64,000 nucleotides of DNA from Calothrix sp. NIES-4101 (GTDB lineage Bacteria > Cyanobacteriota > Cyanobacteriia > Cyanobacteriales > Nostocaceae): contig AP018280.1 in NCBI GenBank assembly GCA_004296455.1, positions 5,754,794 through 5,818,793 on the forward strand. The letters run 5' to 3'. Positions within the stretch are counted from its first letter, which is position 1; each line of letters begins with the position of its first letter. Both the position numbers and the translations under genes were made by a program. Below, piece by piece: positions 19,513-29,296 of the stretch. The notes under the pieces are model-generated. The model was not told the origin of the DNA. It made no database searches and saw only the letters and a list, made by a program, of their open reading frames with translations.

Positions 19513-20661
19513 ATGACAGAAGATATCTCAGAAATTATTGCGGCTTCGCTTGTACGGTTGCGAGTTAGATCACCCTTTTTTGCAACTTTAGCATTATATG
19601 CCCGCTTTATCCCAGTTCAAAAATATGCAACTGCGGCAACTGATGGTAGAAATATTTACTTCAATCCTGAATTTTTACTCTCATTAACATCTGCACAACA
19701 AGATGGATTATTGCTACATGAGGTACTCCATGCGGCATTACTCCATGTACCCAGAAGAGGTGTGCGAGATGCTCAATTATGGAATTTTGCCGCAGATATT
19801 GTCACTAACGGTATTATCCTTCAGCAAGGGGCTGTTGAGTTACCCCAAGGTGGTTTACGCGACGAAGAACTCGAACATCTCAGCGTTGAGGAAATCTACG
19901 AAATTCTCTTAAAAGATGTCGAGAAATATAAGTGTTTGTGGGCAAGTTCAGGGAATGACGATTTGGTGGATGCACCGGGAAATTCTCTAGATGATGGGGA
20001 TGATAGCTTATCGGAAACCCGTAAGGCTGCATTAGAGGCGTATTGGCAGAATGCGCTACAACAAGCCGCAGTCATTGCCCGTACCACGAAACAAGGTACA
20101 CTTCCCGCAGGTATAGAGCGCGAATTAGGTAAGGTGACATCCCCACAAATAGATTGGCGTGCTTACCTATGGCGGTATTTAGTCCAGACACCTACTGATT
20201 TTACTGGATTTGATCGTCGCTTTGTGGGACGTGGTTTGTATTTAGAAACGCTGCAAGGTGAATCTGTAATGGTTTATGTTGCTATTGATACTAGTGGCTC
20301 AATTGATGCGGAGGAATTACGGCTGTTTTTGAGCGAAGTTAGCGGTATTTTGCGCTCATATCCCCATTTAAAATGTGAATTATATTACATAGATGCTGAT
20401 GTCTATGGTCCCTATGAAATTGATGCTGACAGCCCATTACCAAGTCCTCAAGGTGGTGGTGGGACATCATTTGTACCCTTCTTCAACCAGGTGCAGGAAC
20501 GTTGGGATGGACACAGTCAAGCTGTGTGTGTCTATTTAACTGATGGATATGGTGATTTCCCGGTTGTCACCCCAGAATTACCAACTTTGTGGGTAGTGAC
20601 AGTTGGTGGTTTGGCACTGGAGCAGTTCCCATTTGGGGAAACGGTGCGGTTATTAAGCTGA
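19513..20661 (+). CDS. HExxH metallopeptidase-like / VWA protein (DUF2201)
   Basis: About 382 aa from ATG at 19513 (MTEDISEIIAASL); an in-frame TTG at 19477 overlaps the previous stop and is less likely. The N-terminal domain carries an intact zinc-peptidase-like motif HEVLHAALLH. A middle acidic stretch follows, then a C-terminal VWA domain with MIDAS motif DTSGS and a later YLTDGYGD. This is the DUF2201 layout, typically encoded next to a MoxR ATPase as here. Whether it cleaves protein is unknown, but neither the HExxH nor the MIDAS is degraded. Confidence 0.87.
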   Translation: MTEDISEIIAASLVRLRVRSPFFATLALYARFIPVQKYATAATDGRNIYFNPEFLLSLTSAQQDGLLLHEVLHAALLHVPRRGVRDAQLWNFAADIVTNGIILQQGAVELPQGGLRDEELEHLSVEEIYEILLKDVEKYKCLWASSGNDDLVDAPGNSLDDGDDSLSETRKAALEAYWQNALQQAAVIARTTKQGTLPAGIERELGKVTSPQIDWRAYLWRYLVQTPTDFTGFDRRFVGRGLYLETLQGESVMVYVAIDTSGSIDAEELRLFLSEVSGILRSYPHLKCELYYIDADVYGPYEIDADSPLPSPQGGGGTSFVPFFNQVQERWDGHSQAVCVYLTDGYGDFPVVTPELPTLWVVTVGGLALEQFPFGETVRLLS

Positions 20662-21107
20662 ATATTTCCGAATATTTACAGAAATTTTTCAATTTATATG
20701 TGTTAGCGAGTAATCTCAATCAACATTTGGGAATTATATAAATACCAGTTTCAATAGGTAAGCAGGATTAATTACACAAATGTCATTGTACTCATAATGA
20801 CAATATATATTTTTTTGCACCTATTTATCGACTGGATATTGGAGCATCCCAATTTGCAAAATATTGGGTAGCTCTCCTGATATTAATGTGGGGCATACAA
20901 CGTGCCTAAAAGGCTTAGTTTGTGGGGAAAAACATCTCTCTGTATATTCTCTTGACACCACAGAATTAAACAATCGCATTTGCGAATTATTCATCAAGTT
21001 AATATGCTCGACTTCTTTCAGAAATCGGGGATACGAACATCGATATATTTACGCAAATATATTTACTGAATTTACTCCATATATTTTTATCTATATAAAC
21101 CAAAATC
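20662..21107. other. Intergenic region, no convincing gene
   Basis: 446 bp between the VWA gene and the first LRV gene. An 84-codon frame (20864-21118) has no family features, runs into the next gene out of frame and looks random. The sequence is AT-rich. I see no terminator of clear quality, so read-through from the MoxR-VWA pair into the LRV genes is possible. Confidence 0.5.
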
Positions 21108-22127
21108 ATGAGTCCTAAAAATAATCCTCTTCTCGAAGAAGCTTTAGATGAAAACACGCCAACAGAACGTTTGCGGGAGATTGTACGCAAGGGTAACAAA
21201 ACAATTCGTAATGCGGTTGCCCGAAATCCCAATACACCACCAGATATCTTGATAGAGTGTTTTTATGAATTTCCTAATCATGTTTTAAATAATCCAGCAT
21301 TAGAATTAATTTTATTGGAAAATCCTAACTTTCTTAACGAACTAGTTAGTAATAATCCATTTGTTTTTAATGACGAATTACCGTTATTTTTTGTCGAGTG
21401 GGCATCTCGTCACCCCAAAGAATCAATTCGTGAATCTGTTGCTACTAGTATTCAAACACCATTTCATATATTAGCTTATTTAGCAGCAGATGTAGATGAA
21501 GATGTGCGCTATAAAGTTGCAGAAAACCACAAAACACCAAGTTATTCTCTAGCCCAATTAGCAGTAGATAACAGCTATAAGATTCGGATTGCTGTAGCTG
21601 AGAATATTACCACCACATCAGAAACTTTAGAAAAACTTGCCCAAGATGAAGATGAGAATGTTCGCAGCAAGGTAGCAGCTAATGAGCGTACTCCATTAGA
21701 GACTTTAGAGATGCTAGCCAGAGATAAATGTGGAATGGTGAGAATGGCATCTGTTGAAAACCCTTGTCTTTCTTCAGAGAGTCTAGAGACTATATTTAAT
21801 AGTTTGATTGCACTGGATATGAATATTATTCAGCAAATTAAGTTACCTTTGACATTTGTTGATTTGGCTATCAATCATTCAAATGCAAATATTCGTCTTG
21901 CTGTTGCCGCTAATCATTACACTCCTCAAAATTTCTTAGCAAAATTAGTTAGTGATGAAGTGACAGAAATTCGTTTAACAGTAGCGAAGAATCCTAATAC
22001 TTCTAAAAGCACATTAAAAATATTAATTCATGACACAAATGATGCGATCGCATTTGTTGCCGCATTACAGTTACGACAAAAGTTAGAAGATTATTATTTT
22101 GATGATGATGAAGAAAACTCTTTTTAG
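21108..22127 (+). CDS. Leucine-rich-repeat-variant (LRV) protein, short paralogue
   Basis: A 339-aa alpha-solenoid protein. About nine units follow the pattern VRxxVAxNPxTPxxxLxxLAxD, the LRV type known from Azotobacter and common in cyanobacteria. A distinctive N-terminal block, FPNHVLNNPALELILLENPNFL, is shared with the next gene. There is no signal peptide or membrane helix. The role is probably protein binding. Its position after the MoxR-VWA pair suggests that it is a substrate or adaptor of that pair, which is inference. Confidence 0.8.
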   Translation: MSPKNNPLLEEALDENTPTERLREIVRKGNKTIRNAVARNPNTPPDILIECFYEFPNHVLNNPALELILLENPNFLNELVSNNPFVFNDELPLFFVEWASRHPKESIRESVATSIQTPFHILAYLAADVDEDVRYKVAENHKTPSYSLAQLAVDNSYKIRIAVAENITTTSETLEKLAQDEDENVRSKVAANERTPLETLEMLARDKCGMVRMASVENPCLSSESLETIFNSLIALDMNIIQQIKLPLTFVDLAINHSNANIRLAVAANHYTPQNFLAKLVSDEVTEIRLTVAKNPNTSKSTLKILIHDTNDAIAFVAALQLRQKLEDYYFDDDEENSF

Positions 22128-22367
22128 ATAAAATCTTTTAATTGACATAATCAAAATAGAAAATACTAAATTTACTTTAATTTTACATAAGCTTACACCT
22201 CTATTCCAGAAAAATAATCTGCAAAAAGCTAGTAAAATATACCCAAAAGCCATCAGGAATTTATCTGCTTAAAAAGACAATTATTTCAGTGAAAACACAA
22301 AGGTGATTTCGATAAATATATGACATTTTAATAATAACTACTTGCCGTTATTCACCTTAATTTCGCT

Positions 22368-25094
22368 ATGGTTAATTCTTCAACATTACTTACACTCGTG
22401 CAAGAAGCAGCAAGCGAAAACACGTCATCTCAACGTTTACAAGAATTAGCCTGGATGAATGTCAAATTAGGGCGAATTGTGGCTACCAATGTTTGTGCAA
22501 TACCGGAATTATTGCACGAGTTAAGCACTAGCGATGATAGAGAAACACGCCAAGCAGTTGCTAGTAATCCCAACACTCCCACTGATGTCTTATTCCAATT
22601 AGGGGCAGAGTTTCCACAAGAGTTATTAGAAAATCCAGTTTTTTCGCTACTGCTGTTGGAAAATCCCAACCTATTAGCAGATATGCCCGAAGACACACAG
22701 GCTAGTTTATTGAAATTACCAACTATACCTGATGCTTTTATACAATGGGGTTTAACTAGCCGACGTACCAGTATTCTCTATGCTTTAGCAATGAATCCAC
22801 AAGTGAATCAATGGGATTTACAAAGGCTGATTGATGAAGCAAGTAAACATTGGATAACTTCCCGTGTACCCCATGTGGCGAAGTTACATGTCAACTGGGC
22901 GGGGGAAATGACTACAGGATGGGATGATTTTGTCTCCTCAATTCTCCACAAACGTCAACTTTTCAAAGATTGCATCCATGAAGAACAGTTTTACGAAACG
23001 AGTTTGTGGCAAATGGGTATTATCCCAGATAGTTTTCTACCATCTCTCCATCGTCATAGTTTAGCCCAGATTGCTCGTCACCCCGATACTCCAGCCCATG
23101 TTATCGAAGCAATGTTAAAAAATCCCAAGACAGCAATTAGAAAAATTCTGATTGCTGTGGCGAGCAATATCAATACACCTGTACATATTTTAGAAAAACT
23201 TGCAGGAAATAAAGATGCTTGGGTTCGTCGCACAGTTTTTCAAAACCCCAGCACACCTAATCCTATATTCCAATTATTTCACGAATATAAAGCCGCGATC
23301 GCCAATCCCCAAACTTCCGCCACAAAATTAAGTGAAATTGCCACTAGGGAATGGGAACACACCCTTATCGGTGTGGCAAGTCATCCCCATACACCACCGG
23401 AGGTGTTAGCTAAACTCGCCACTAAAAAAGCTTGGGAAATTCGGGCGATGGTTGCAAAAAATCCCCATGTGCCGATGCAGGTATTGGAAGAGCTTGCACA
23501 GGATAAACGTTTGGGAGTACGCATTGCGGTTGCGAAAAATCCCCAAACACCTGCCTCTTTGTTGGTGCGGTTGTTACAAGATAAAAAAACAGATTTGCGT
23601 CGAGATTTACGTCGCGAAATTGCCAAACATCCAAATATAACTTCAGCAATTTTAGAATTATTGGTACGCGATGCTGATTATTATGTGCGTGTTGGGGTGG
23701 CAGAAAATCCGCAAACACCTGTAGAAATATTGGCACATTTGGCGAATGATAAGGATGCTTATGTGCGTAAGCATGTGGCACAAAACCCAAGAATAACGGA
23801 AGCAATACTATTACAATTGGCATCCGATGCCGATAGTAGTGTGCGTCAGCATGTTGTCTGCAATCCCAATACGCCAATCTCTATATTAACGAAGTTAGCT
23901 TTTGATGAAGTTAGTCGAGTGCGTTATTCAGTCGCTGAAAATTACAGCACTCCCGATAATATTTTGGGATATTTGCAAACAGATAAATTGACTTATGTGG
24001 GTGTACAAGCTGGTAAAACTCTGGAACAGAAGCAGTTATTAAATTCGTTACCGCCAAAAAATCATTTTCCTTCGCCAGCTTCTCATAATGAAAAATCTCT
24101 TGCCAGTAATCCAGAGACAGCTATCGAAGTTTTGATTGAATTAGCTTTACAAGATGGTTATGAAATTCCACAATTAGCCTCAGAAAACTTAGCTCAACAG
24201 CTAGCTATAAATACCAACATTCCTGATTCTTTGCTGGAAAAATGTGCCGAAATTAGTAAGCTTGATATCCGGATTGCATTAACACGACATCCCAATCTTC
24301 CCATATCAGTTTTAAGGAAGTTTGCTGCTAGTGCTTCGTTTCGCTTACGCCGTTTATTGTCGCAACATCCAAATTTGGATGCCAGTTTGTTTGAGAAGCT
24401 ATTGCAGGATAAAAATCCAGAAGTTAGACGTGTGGCTTTGGCGAATGTACTGCAAACTGTAAAACACAGCAAAAATAATGACTTGGGGGAATTTTTGCAG
24501 CAATGGCAGGCTGTGCAAAATCCTGATATTCCTGCCAACAAATTACTGGAATTAAGTACGAGTCAATGGGTTTTGATTCGTGAAAGCGTGGCTTTGCATC
24601 CCCAAGCGGCAATGTTGTTTGATGGCAAAAAGGCGATTAGCTCTGTGAGTAAAAATGCAGAGAAAATATCGACAAAATATACACCTATTACGTTATTAGA
24701 AAAATTAGCCAACGATAAACATCAGGCTGTGAAGCTTGCAGTCGCTAGAAATTTAGATACACCTATGAACATCTTAGAGGAGTTTATCAGTAAAAATACT
24801 TGGACTAATCAAATACATATTAATGCTATGAAAACCGCGATCGCACGTTATCCAGAAAAAGCTAGTTTGTATTTGAGACAGTATCTCCACAAATACCACT
24901 CTCTATCTCGCTTTTATGTATTATTACATCCTTTGACATCTGGTGAAATACTGGCACAGTATTTTCGTTCGTCGTCTTGGTTAGAAAGATATGCAGTGGC
25001 GAAAAACCCTCATACCCCATCCCCCATTCGCAAGTATCTACAGGAAGATGCAAATCGCATTGTGCGAGCGGCGGCGAGAAATGTTGTTGAGTAA
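22368..25094 (+). CDS. Leucine-rich-repeat-variant (LRV) protein, long paralogue
   Basis: A 908-aa solenoid with some 20 LRV-type units such as VRKHVAQNPRITEAILLQLASD. It shares with the shorter upstream paralogue an opening block (FPQELLENPVFSLLLLENPNLL) and the overall plan, so the two arose by duplication and differ by repeat number. Two spacers (about residues 165-225 and 545-580) break the solenoid. It has no signal peptide. It follows the short paralogue by 240 bp and converges on the degenerate ATPase gene. Confidence 0.82.
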   Translation: MVNSSTLLTLVQEAASENTSSQRLQELAWMNVKLGRIVATNVCAIPELLHELSTSDDRETRQAVASNPNTPTDVLFQLGAEFPQELLENPVFSLLLLENPNLLADMPEDTQASLLKLPTIPDAFIQWGLTSRRTSILYALAMNPQVNQWDLQRLIDEASKHWITSRVPHVAKLHVNWAGEMTTGWDDFVSSILHKRQLFKDCIHEEQFYETSLWQMGIIPDSFLPSLHRHSLAQIARHPDTPAHVIEAMLKNPKTAIRKILIAVASNINTPVHILEKLAGNKDAWVRRTVFQNPSTPNPIFQLFHEYKAAIANPQTSATKLSEIATREWEHTLIGVASHPHTPPEVLAKLATKKAWEIRAMVAKNPHVPMQVLEELAQDKRLGVRIAVAKNPQTPASLLVRLLQDKKTDLRRDLRREIAKHPNITSAILELLVRDADYYVRVGVAENPQTPVEILAHLANDKDAYVRKHVAQNPRITEAILLQLASDADSSVRQHVVCNPNTPISILTKLAFDEVSRVRYSVAENYSTPDNILGYLQTDKLTYVGVQAGKTLEQKQLLNSLPPKNHFPSPASHNEKSLASNPETAIEVLIELALQDGYEIPQLASENLAQQLAINTNIPDSLLEKCAEISKLDIRIALTRHPNLPISVLRKFAASASFRLRRLLSQHPNLDASLFEKLLQDKNPEVRRVALANVLQTVKHSKNNDLGEFLQQWQAVQNPDIPANKLLELSTSQWVLIRESVALHPQAAMLFDGKKAISSVSKNAEKISTKYTPITLLEKLANDKHQAVKLAVARNLDTPMNILEEFISKNTWTNQIHINAMKTAIARYPEKASLYLRQYLHKYHSLSRFYVLLHPLTSGEILAQYFRSSSWLERYAVAKNPHTPSPIRKYLQEDANRIVRAAARNVVE

Positions 25095-25134
25095 ATACCT
25101 CTCAATCATTAGTCGATTGACGGGGAAGCTTAGC

Positions 25135-26262
25135 TTAACCCAATCTCTGACGCAGCCACAAAGCCAATAATGGCATTGCTAAGACATAACCTTGTTCTGC
25201 ACCATAAATTAAACCCTTATGATGTAATCCTGTCAGCGCACCTTGGAGACTACCGCCCCTAGAAAGACCATGTTTTTGAATATAGTCCTTGCTTTGGGGT
25301 TTCTCTGTGGGATATAAAGCTAAACATTCCAAAATATGTACTTGATTTGCTGGTAGCAACATCAATAAAGATTCATAGGTCATTGATAAATCTTTGAGTA
25401 ATCCTTCAATGGCTTGTTGCACATTTTCCTCGGTAACTAAGCTATCAGGAACACATAAAGTTTGTAGACGGCGAATTATTGCCATCGCATCACCAATATG
25501 ACCTTGTACAGCATCTAAAAATAATTGTAATGCTTGAGAACGGGAATCAAATGTGAGTTTTGAACCATGTAATATTTCCCTCGCCCATACTGCCAATACA
25601 TCTCGATTTAGGGGAGGTAATTGGATTGTTTCTAAAGGATAATTCTTTTCGTCTGAATAATTCCCTGTCTCGGCAATAGTTGCAATCAGTACATAACTTA
25701 CATGGGTATGTTCTTTAATTTTCCGTCGGAATGAAACCTCCCATAAACCGTTACGATCCCAAGAACGAATGTGGGGAAAACTTTGCAAAATTAAGACTAA
25801 ACGTTTGTCTAAATCCACCGCCATAATTTGCGGCAATTCTAACAATAATTCAAACGCTTGCCAGATTTGTTTTTGGCTGAGGGAACGTAATAACTTAAGT
25901 TTAGTTTCTGGATGAAAAGTAAAAAATTCCTTGGCATTTTTATCAACCCAACTTTGGATTTTTTCTGCTTGCCAATTTTGGTTAATTGCTTCTGTGAGTA
26001 ACTGTAAAAATCGCTCTCCATCTGTGGCGCGGATGCAGTCAATATCTAGAGCGATCGCTCTCACTTCTGTCACTCCCCACCGCACTAAAGTACGCCTGCC
26101 ACTACCAGGTACTCCGGTAATTAACAAGTCACCATCCTGGGCCAGCACTTCGACAACGCGCTGAAACTCCATTGATCGCCCAATTAATTGCAATGGAGTA
26201 GACAAATCCAGACTCACAAGTTTTACACCTTCGGGTTCAATCCTCACTGTAAAGGAAAGCAT
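25135..26262 (-). CDS. AAA-like ATPase with degenerate P-loop
   Basis: A 375-aa protein of Orc/STAND-like plan: LIGRSMEFQRVVEVL, a P-loop region, a helical lid (LPPLNRDVLAVWAREIL) and a C-terminal winged-helix-like region. The P-loop reads GVPGSGRRT, so the invariant lysine is arginine. The strand where Walker B is expected (RLVLILQSFP) has no acidic pair. ATP hydrolysis is therefore doubtful and it may be a nucleotide-independent scaffold. It ends 40 bp from the long LRV gene, tail to tail, and its 5' side faces the P-type ATPase gene. Confidence 0.65.
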   Translation of the reverse strand: MLSFTVRIEPEGVKLVSLDLSTPLQLIGRSMEFQRVVEVLAQDGDLLITGVPGSGRRTLVRWGVTEVRAIALDIDCIRATDGERFLQLLTEAINQNWQAEKIQSWVDKNAKEFFTFHPETKLKLLRSLSQKQIWQAFELLLELPQIMAVDLDKRLVLILQSFPHIRSWDRNGLWEVSFRRKIKEHTHVSYVLIATIAETGNYSDEKNYPLETIQLPPLNRDVLAVWAREILHGSKLTFDSRSQALQLFLDAVQGHIGDAMAIIRRLQTLCVPDSLVTEENVQQAIEGLLKDLSMTYESLLMLLPANQVHILECLALYPTEKPQSKDYIQKHGLSRGGSLQGALTGLHHKGLIYGAEQGYVLAMPLLALWLRQRLG

Positions 26263-26355
26263 ACTCGATTTTTTGTCACCTATTGGGGTAAATAATGATA
26301 AGTATCAGATTTTATTAGTAATAAATACTTTTTAGCACTATTTATTAGTGTTAGT

Positions 26356-26368
26356 GTGTTCATAACAC
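26356..26368. promoter_or_regulatory. Palindrome upstream of P-type ATPase
   Basis: GTGTTCATAACAC has 5-bp complementary arms with a 3-base centre, 22 bases before the ATPase start. Nearby, CACTATTTATTAGTG forms another short palindrome. They are candidate operator sites in the divergent promoter region; no cognate regulator is known. Confidence 0.35.
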
Positions 26369-26390
26369 TTTTTAGAAGAAATTAATAATT

Positions 26391-29138
26391 ATGGTTCAAG
26401 CTGTAGCTACCGTTGCACCAGGAGAGAAACAGCCTACTGTTTGGCATTCCTTAGAGATATCCGAAGCGATCGCCCGTTTGCAAACTGATGCAGAGATAGG
26501 TTTAAGTGACACCCAAGCACAACACCTGTTAACTAGTGGCGGTGCGAATGAACTGACTGGAAAGAAAGGTAAGCCGTGGTGGTTGAAGTTTCTGTTGCAA
26601 TTTAACCAGCCGCTATTAATTATTTTGTTGTGTGCAGGTTTGGTCAAAGCGTTGAGTGGTAGCCTTGTCAACGCTGGGGTAATTTGGGGAGTTACCACCA
26701 CCAACGCCATTATCGGATTTATTCAAGAAGCAAAAGCCGAAAGTGCGATCGCTGCTTTAGCTAAAGCCATCACCACAGAAGCCACCATCATCCGCGATGG
26801 GCAGAAAATTTGCGTCCCCTCACGGGAATTGGTTCCTGGTGATGTGGTGCTGTTGACTTCCGGCGATAAAGTCCCCGCCGATTTACGCCTCATTCAAGCG
26901 CGAAACTTGCAAATTGATGAGTCTGGCTTGACTGGTGAATCTGTGGCTGTAGAAAAACATACACAAGTTTTAACGCCAGATATAGGATTAGGCGAACGAA
27001 AAAACATGGCCTATGCTGGCGGCTTTGTCACCTTCGGACAAGGGGCTGGCGTAGTTGTCGCTACAGGAAATAACACAGAGACAGGGAAGATTTCCCAGTT
27101 AATGGAGCAGCATACAGACATTTCCACACCATTAACGCGGAAATTTAACAAATTTAGCCAAAATTGGCTATACATGGTTTTAGGGCTAGCTACACTCTGC
27201 TTTGTTGTGGGGTTAAGTTTTCGGGGCTTTAACGAAGCCTTAGAAGCAGCCGTAACTTTAACAGTCAGTGCCATCCCGGAAGGATTACCAGCAGTAGTAA
27301 CTGTTACCTTAGCGATTGGTGTTTCCCGCATGGCGAGACGGAATGCCATTATTCGCAAATTACCGGCTGTGGAAACCTTGGGTAGTGCAACTGTGATTTG
27401 TTCCGATAAAACCGGGACTTTGACAGAAAACCAGATGACAGTCCAAGCCATCTATGCGGGAGGACATCAATATACAGTTAGTGGTGTGGGTTATGCGCCT
27501 GATGGGGAAATCCTCAGAGATGAACAGCCTGTAGATTTAAACAGAGAGAAAGGTCTACAAGAATGTTTGATAGCTGGGTTACTTTGTAACGATTCCCACT
27601 TAGAAACGAAAAATGGTAGATGGGTAGTGCTGGGAGACCCCACAGAAGGGGCGTTAATTGCATCAGCGAATAAAGCCAATTTTAGCCAGCCCACATTACT
27701 CAAGCAAATGCCAAGGCTAGATGGGATTCCTTTTGAATCAGATTATCAATACATGGCAACCTTGCACAACACACCCACCGGCAAGGTGATTTATGTCAAA
27801 GGTTCTGTAGAAGCGATTCTCCAACGCTGTAGCCTGATGTTAAATACCGACGGACAACCCCGTCCCTTGGATTGTGTGGAAACCTTAAAACAAACCACCA
27901 TTGAACGGGAAGTCAACATCATGGCGCGCCAAGGCTTACGGGTGTTAGCCTTAGCCAAAAAGCTTGTAGACAATGAACAAAATGACGTAGATCATGCAGA
28001 TATCGCTGATGGGTTAATTTTCATAGGCTTACAGGGGATGATTGATCCTCCCCGTGAGAGTGCAATTAAAGCGGTGCAAGCCTGCCAAACCGCCGGAATT
28101 CAAGTGAAGATGATCACAGGAGATCATGCTATCACAGCACAGGCGATCGCTCGTCGTATGGGCATCAACAAAAACGGCTCAGTTCTCGCTTTCACAGGTG
28201 CAGAACTCGCCAAGATGGATAAAACCGAACTCGCTCAAGTTGCGGAGGAAGGTGTGGTCTTTGCCCGTGTTGCACCAGAACAAAAACTACGTCTAGTCGA
28301 AGCCTTACAATCAAAAGGCGAAGTCGTCGCTATGACTGGGGATGGTGTTAACGATGCACCCGCCTTAAAACAAGCAGACATCGGGATTGCAATGGGTGGC
28401 GCGGGTACAGAAGTCGCCAAAGAAGCCTCAGATATGCTACTCACCGATGATAATTTTGCCTCCATTGAAGCAGCTGTAGAAGAAGGACGAGCAGTTTATA
28501 AAAACCTCTTAAAAGCAATCTGCTTTATTCTCCCTGTCAACGGTGGGGAATCAATGACGATTTTAATTAGTACATTATTGGCTAGAGACTTACCAATTTT
28601 ATCCTTACAAGTCCTCTGGTTAAATATGTTGAACTCCATCACTATGACAGTACCTTTGGCATTTGAACCCAAAGGACAAAATGTGATGCAGCAAGCACCG
28701 CGTCACCCCAACGAACCGTTACTATCAGGTAGTCGGATACAGCGAATCTTAGCAATTTCTCTATTTAACTGGATTGTTATATTCGGGGTTTTTGAATACA
28801 TCCGCCAAACAACAGGCAATATAGATTTAGCCAGAACAATGGCGATTAACTCTCTGATTGCGGGACGAATATTTTATCTATTGAGTATTAGCCAGTTAGT
28901 CCCCAATCTCATTGCCAAAATGGACGGGACAATGAAAGAGAATGTAGATATTCCTGCCATTGGATTTGGCATTGTCGGCGCAATTATCTTACAAATTATC
29001 TTCGCTCATGTGCCATTAATTAATGATGTGTTTGAAACAGCACCCTTAAGCTTGCAACAATGGTTATTCTGTTTGGGTGTCGGTTCCCCGATGATTTTAT
29101 GGGCGACAGTTGTGAATCGTTTAGACCCACCCAATTAA
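26391..29138 (+). CDS. P-type (type II) cation-transporting ATPase
   Basis: A 915-aa membrane pump. Order: cation_ATPase_N domain, actuator with TGES, phosphorylation site D339 in CSDKTGTLT, and hinge TGDGVNDAPALKQADIGIAMG, with ten hydrophobic segments expected. M4 has the PEGL motif of type II pumps (Ca2+, Na+/K+ or H+ type). M6 reads WLNMLNSITMTVPLAFEP and lacks the Asp that binds Ca2+ in SERCA-like pumps, so calcium specificity should not be assumed. It is monocistronic and followed by a strong bidirectional terminator. Confidence 0.92.
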   Translation: MVQAVATVAPGEKQPTVWHSLEISEAIARLQTDAEIGLSDTQAQHLLTSGGANELTGKKGKPWWLKFLLQFNQPLLIILLCAGLVKALSGSLVNAGVIWGVTTTNAIIGFIQEAKAESAIAALAKAITTEATIIRDGQKICVPSRELVPGDVVLLTSGDKVPADLRLIQARNLQIDESGLTGESVAVEKHTQVLTPDIGLGERKNMAYAGGFVTFGQGAGVVVATGNNTETGKISQLMEQHTDISTPLTRKFNKFSQNWLYMVLGLATLCFVVGLSFRGFNEALEAAVTLTVSAIPEGLPAVVTVTLAIGVSRMARRNAIIRKLPAVETLGSATVICSDKTGTLTENQMTVQAIYAGGHQYTVSGVGYAPDGEILRDEQPVDLNREKGLQECLIAGLLCNDSHLETKNGRWVVLGDPTEGALIASANKANFSQPTLLKQMPRLDGIPFESDYQYMATLHNTPTGKVIYVKGSVEAILQRCSLMLNTDGQPRPLDCVETLKQTTIEREVNIMARQGLRVLALAKKLVDNEQNDVDHADIADGLIFIGLQGMIDPPRESAIKAVQACQTAGIQVKMITGDHAITAQAIARRMGINKNGSVLAFTGAELAKMDKTELAQVAEEGVVFARVAPEQKLRLVEALQSKGEVVAMTGDGVNDAPALKQADIGIAMGGAGTEVAKEASDMLLTDDNFASIEAAVEEGRAVYKNLLKAICFILPVNGGESMTILISTLLARDLPILSLQVLWLNMLNSITMTVPLAFEPKGQNVMQQAPRHPNEPLLSGSRIQRILAISLFNWIVIFGVFEYIRQTTGNIDLARTMAINSLIAGRIFYLLSISQLVPNLIAKMDGTMKENVDIPAIGFGIVGAIILQIIFAHVPLINDVFETAPLSLQQWLFCLGVGSPMILWATVVNRLDPPN

Positions 29139-29207
29139 TGTGGAGTTTTGTAAAGGCGATAAACCTACGGTTCACTACAGCGATCGCTCTATAATTTAAT
29201 CCTGCTG

Positions 29208-29241
29208 ATACCCGAATTATTGAATAATTCGGGTATTTTGA
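29208..29241. terminator. Bidirectional terminator between ATPase and frtR
   Basis: A perfect 13-bp stem, ATACCCGAATTAT with ATAATTCGGGTAT, has the 3-base loop TGA and AT-rich flanks. It sits between two convergent genes and should stop transcription from both sides. Confidence 0.75.
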
Positions 29242-29296
29242 ATTTATGACAATTCAATATAAAATGCTCAAGTGACAAACCATGATACCTCTGCGC

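Noticed and set aside
20864-21118. 84-codon ORF before the LRV genes
   Set aside because: No family pattern, no ribosome site, and it overlaps the next gene in another frame.
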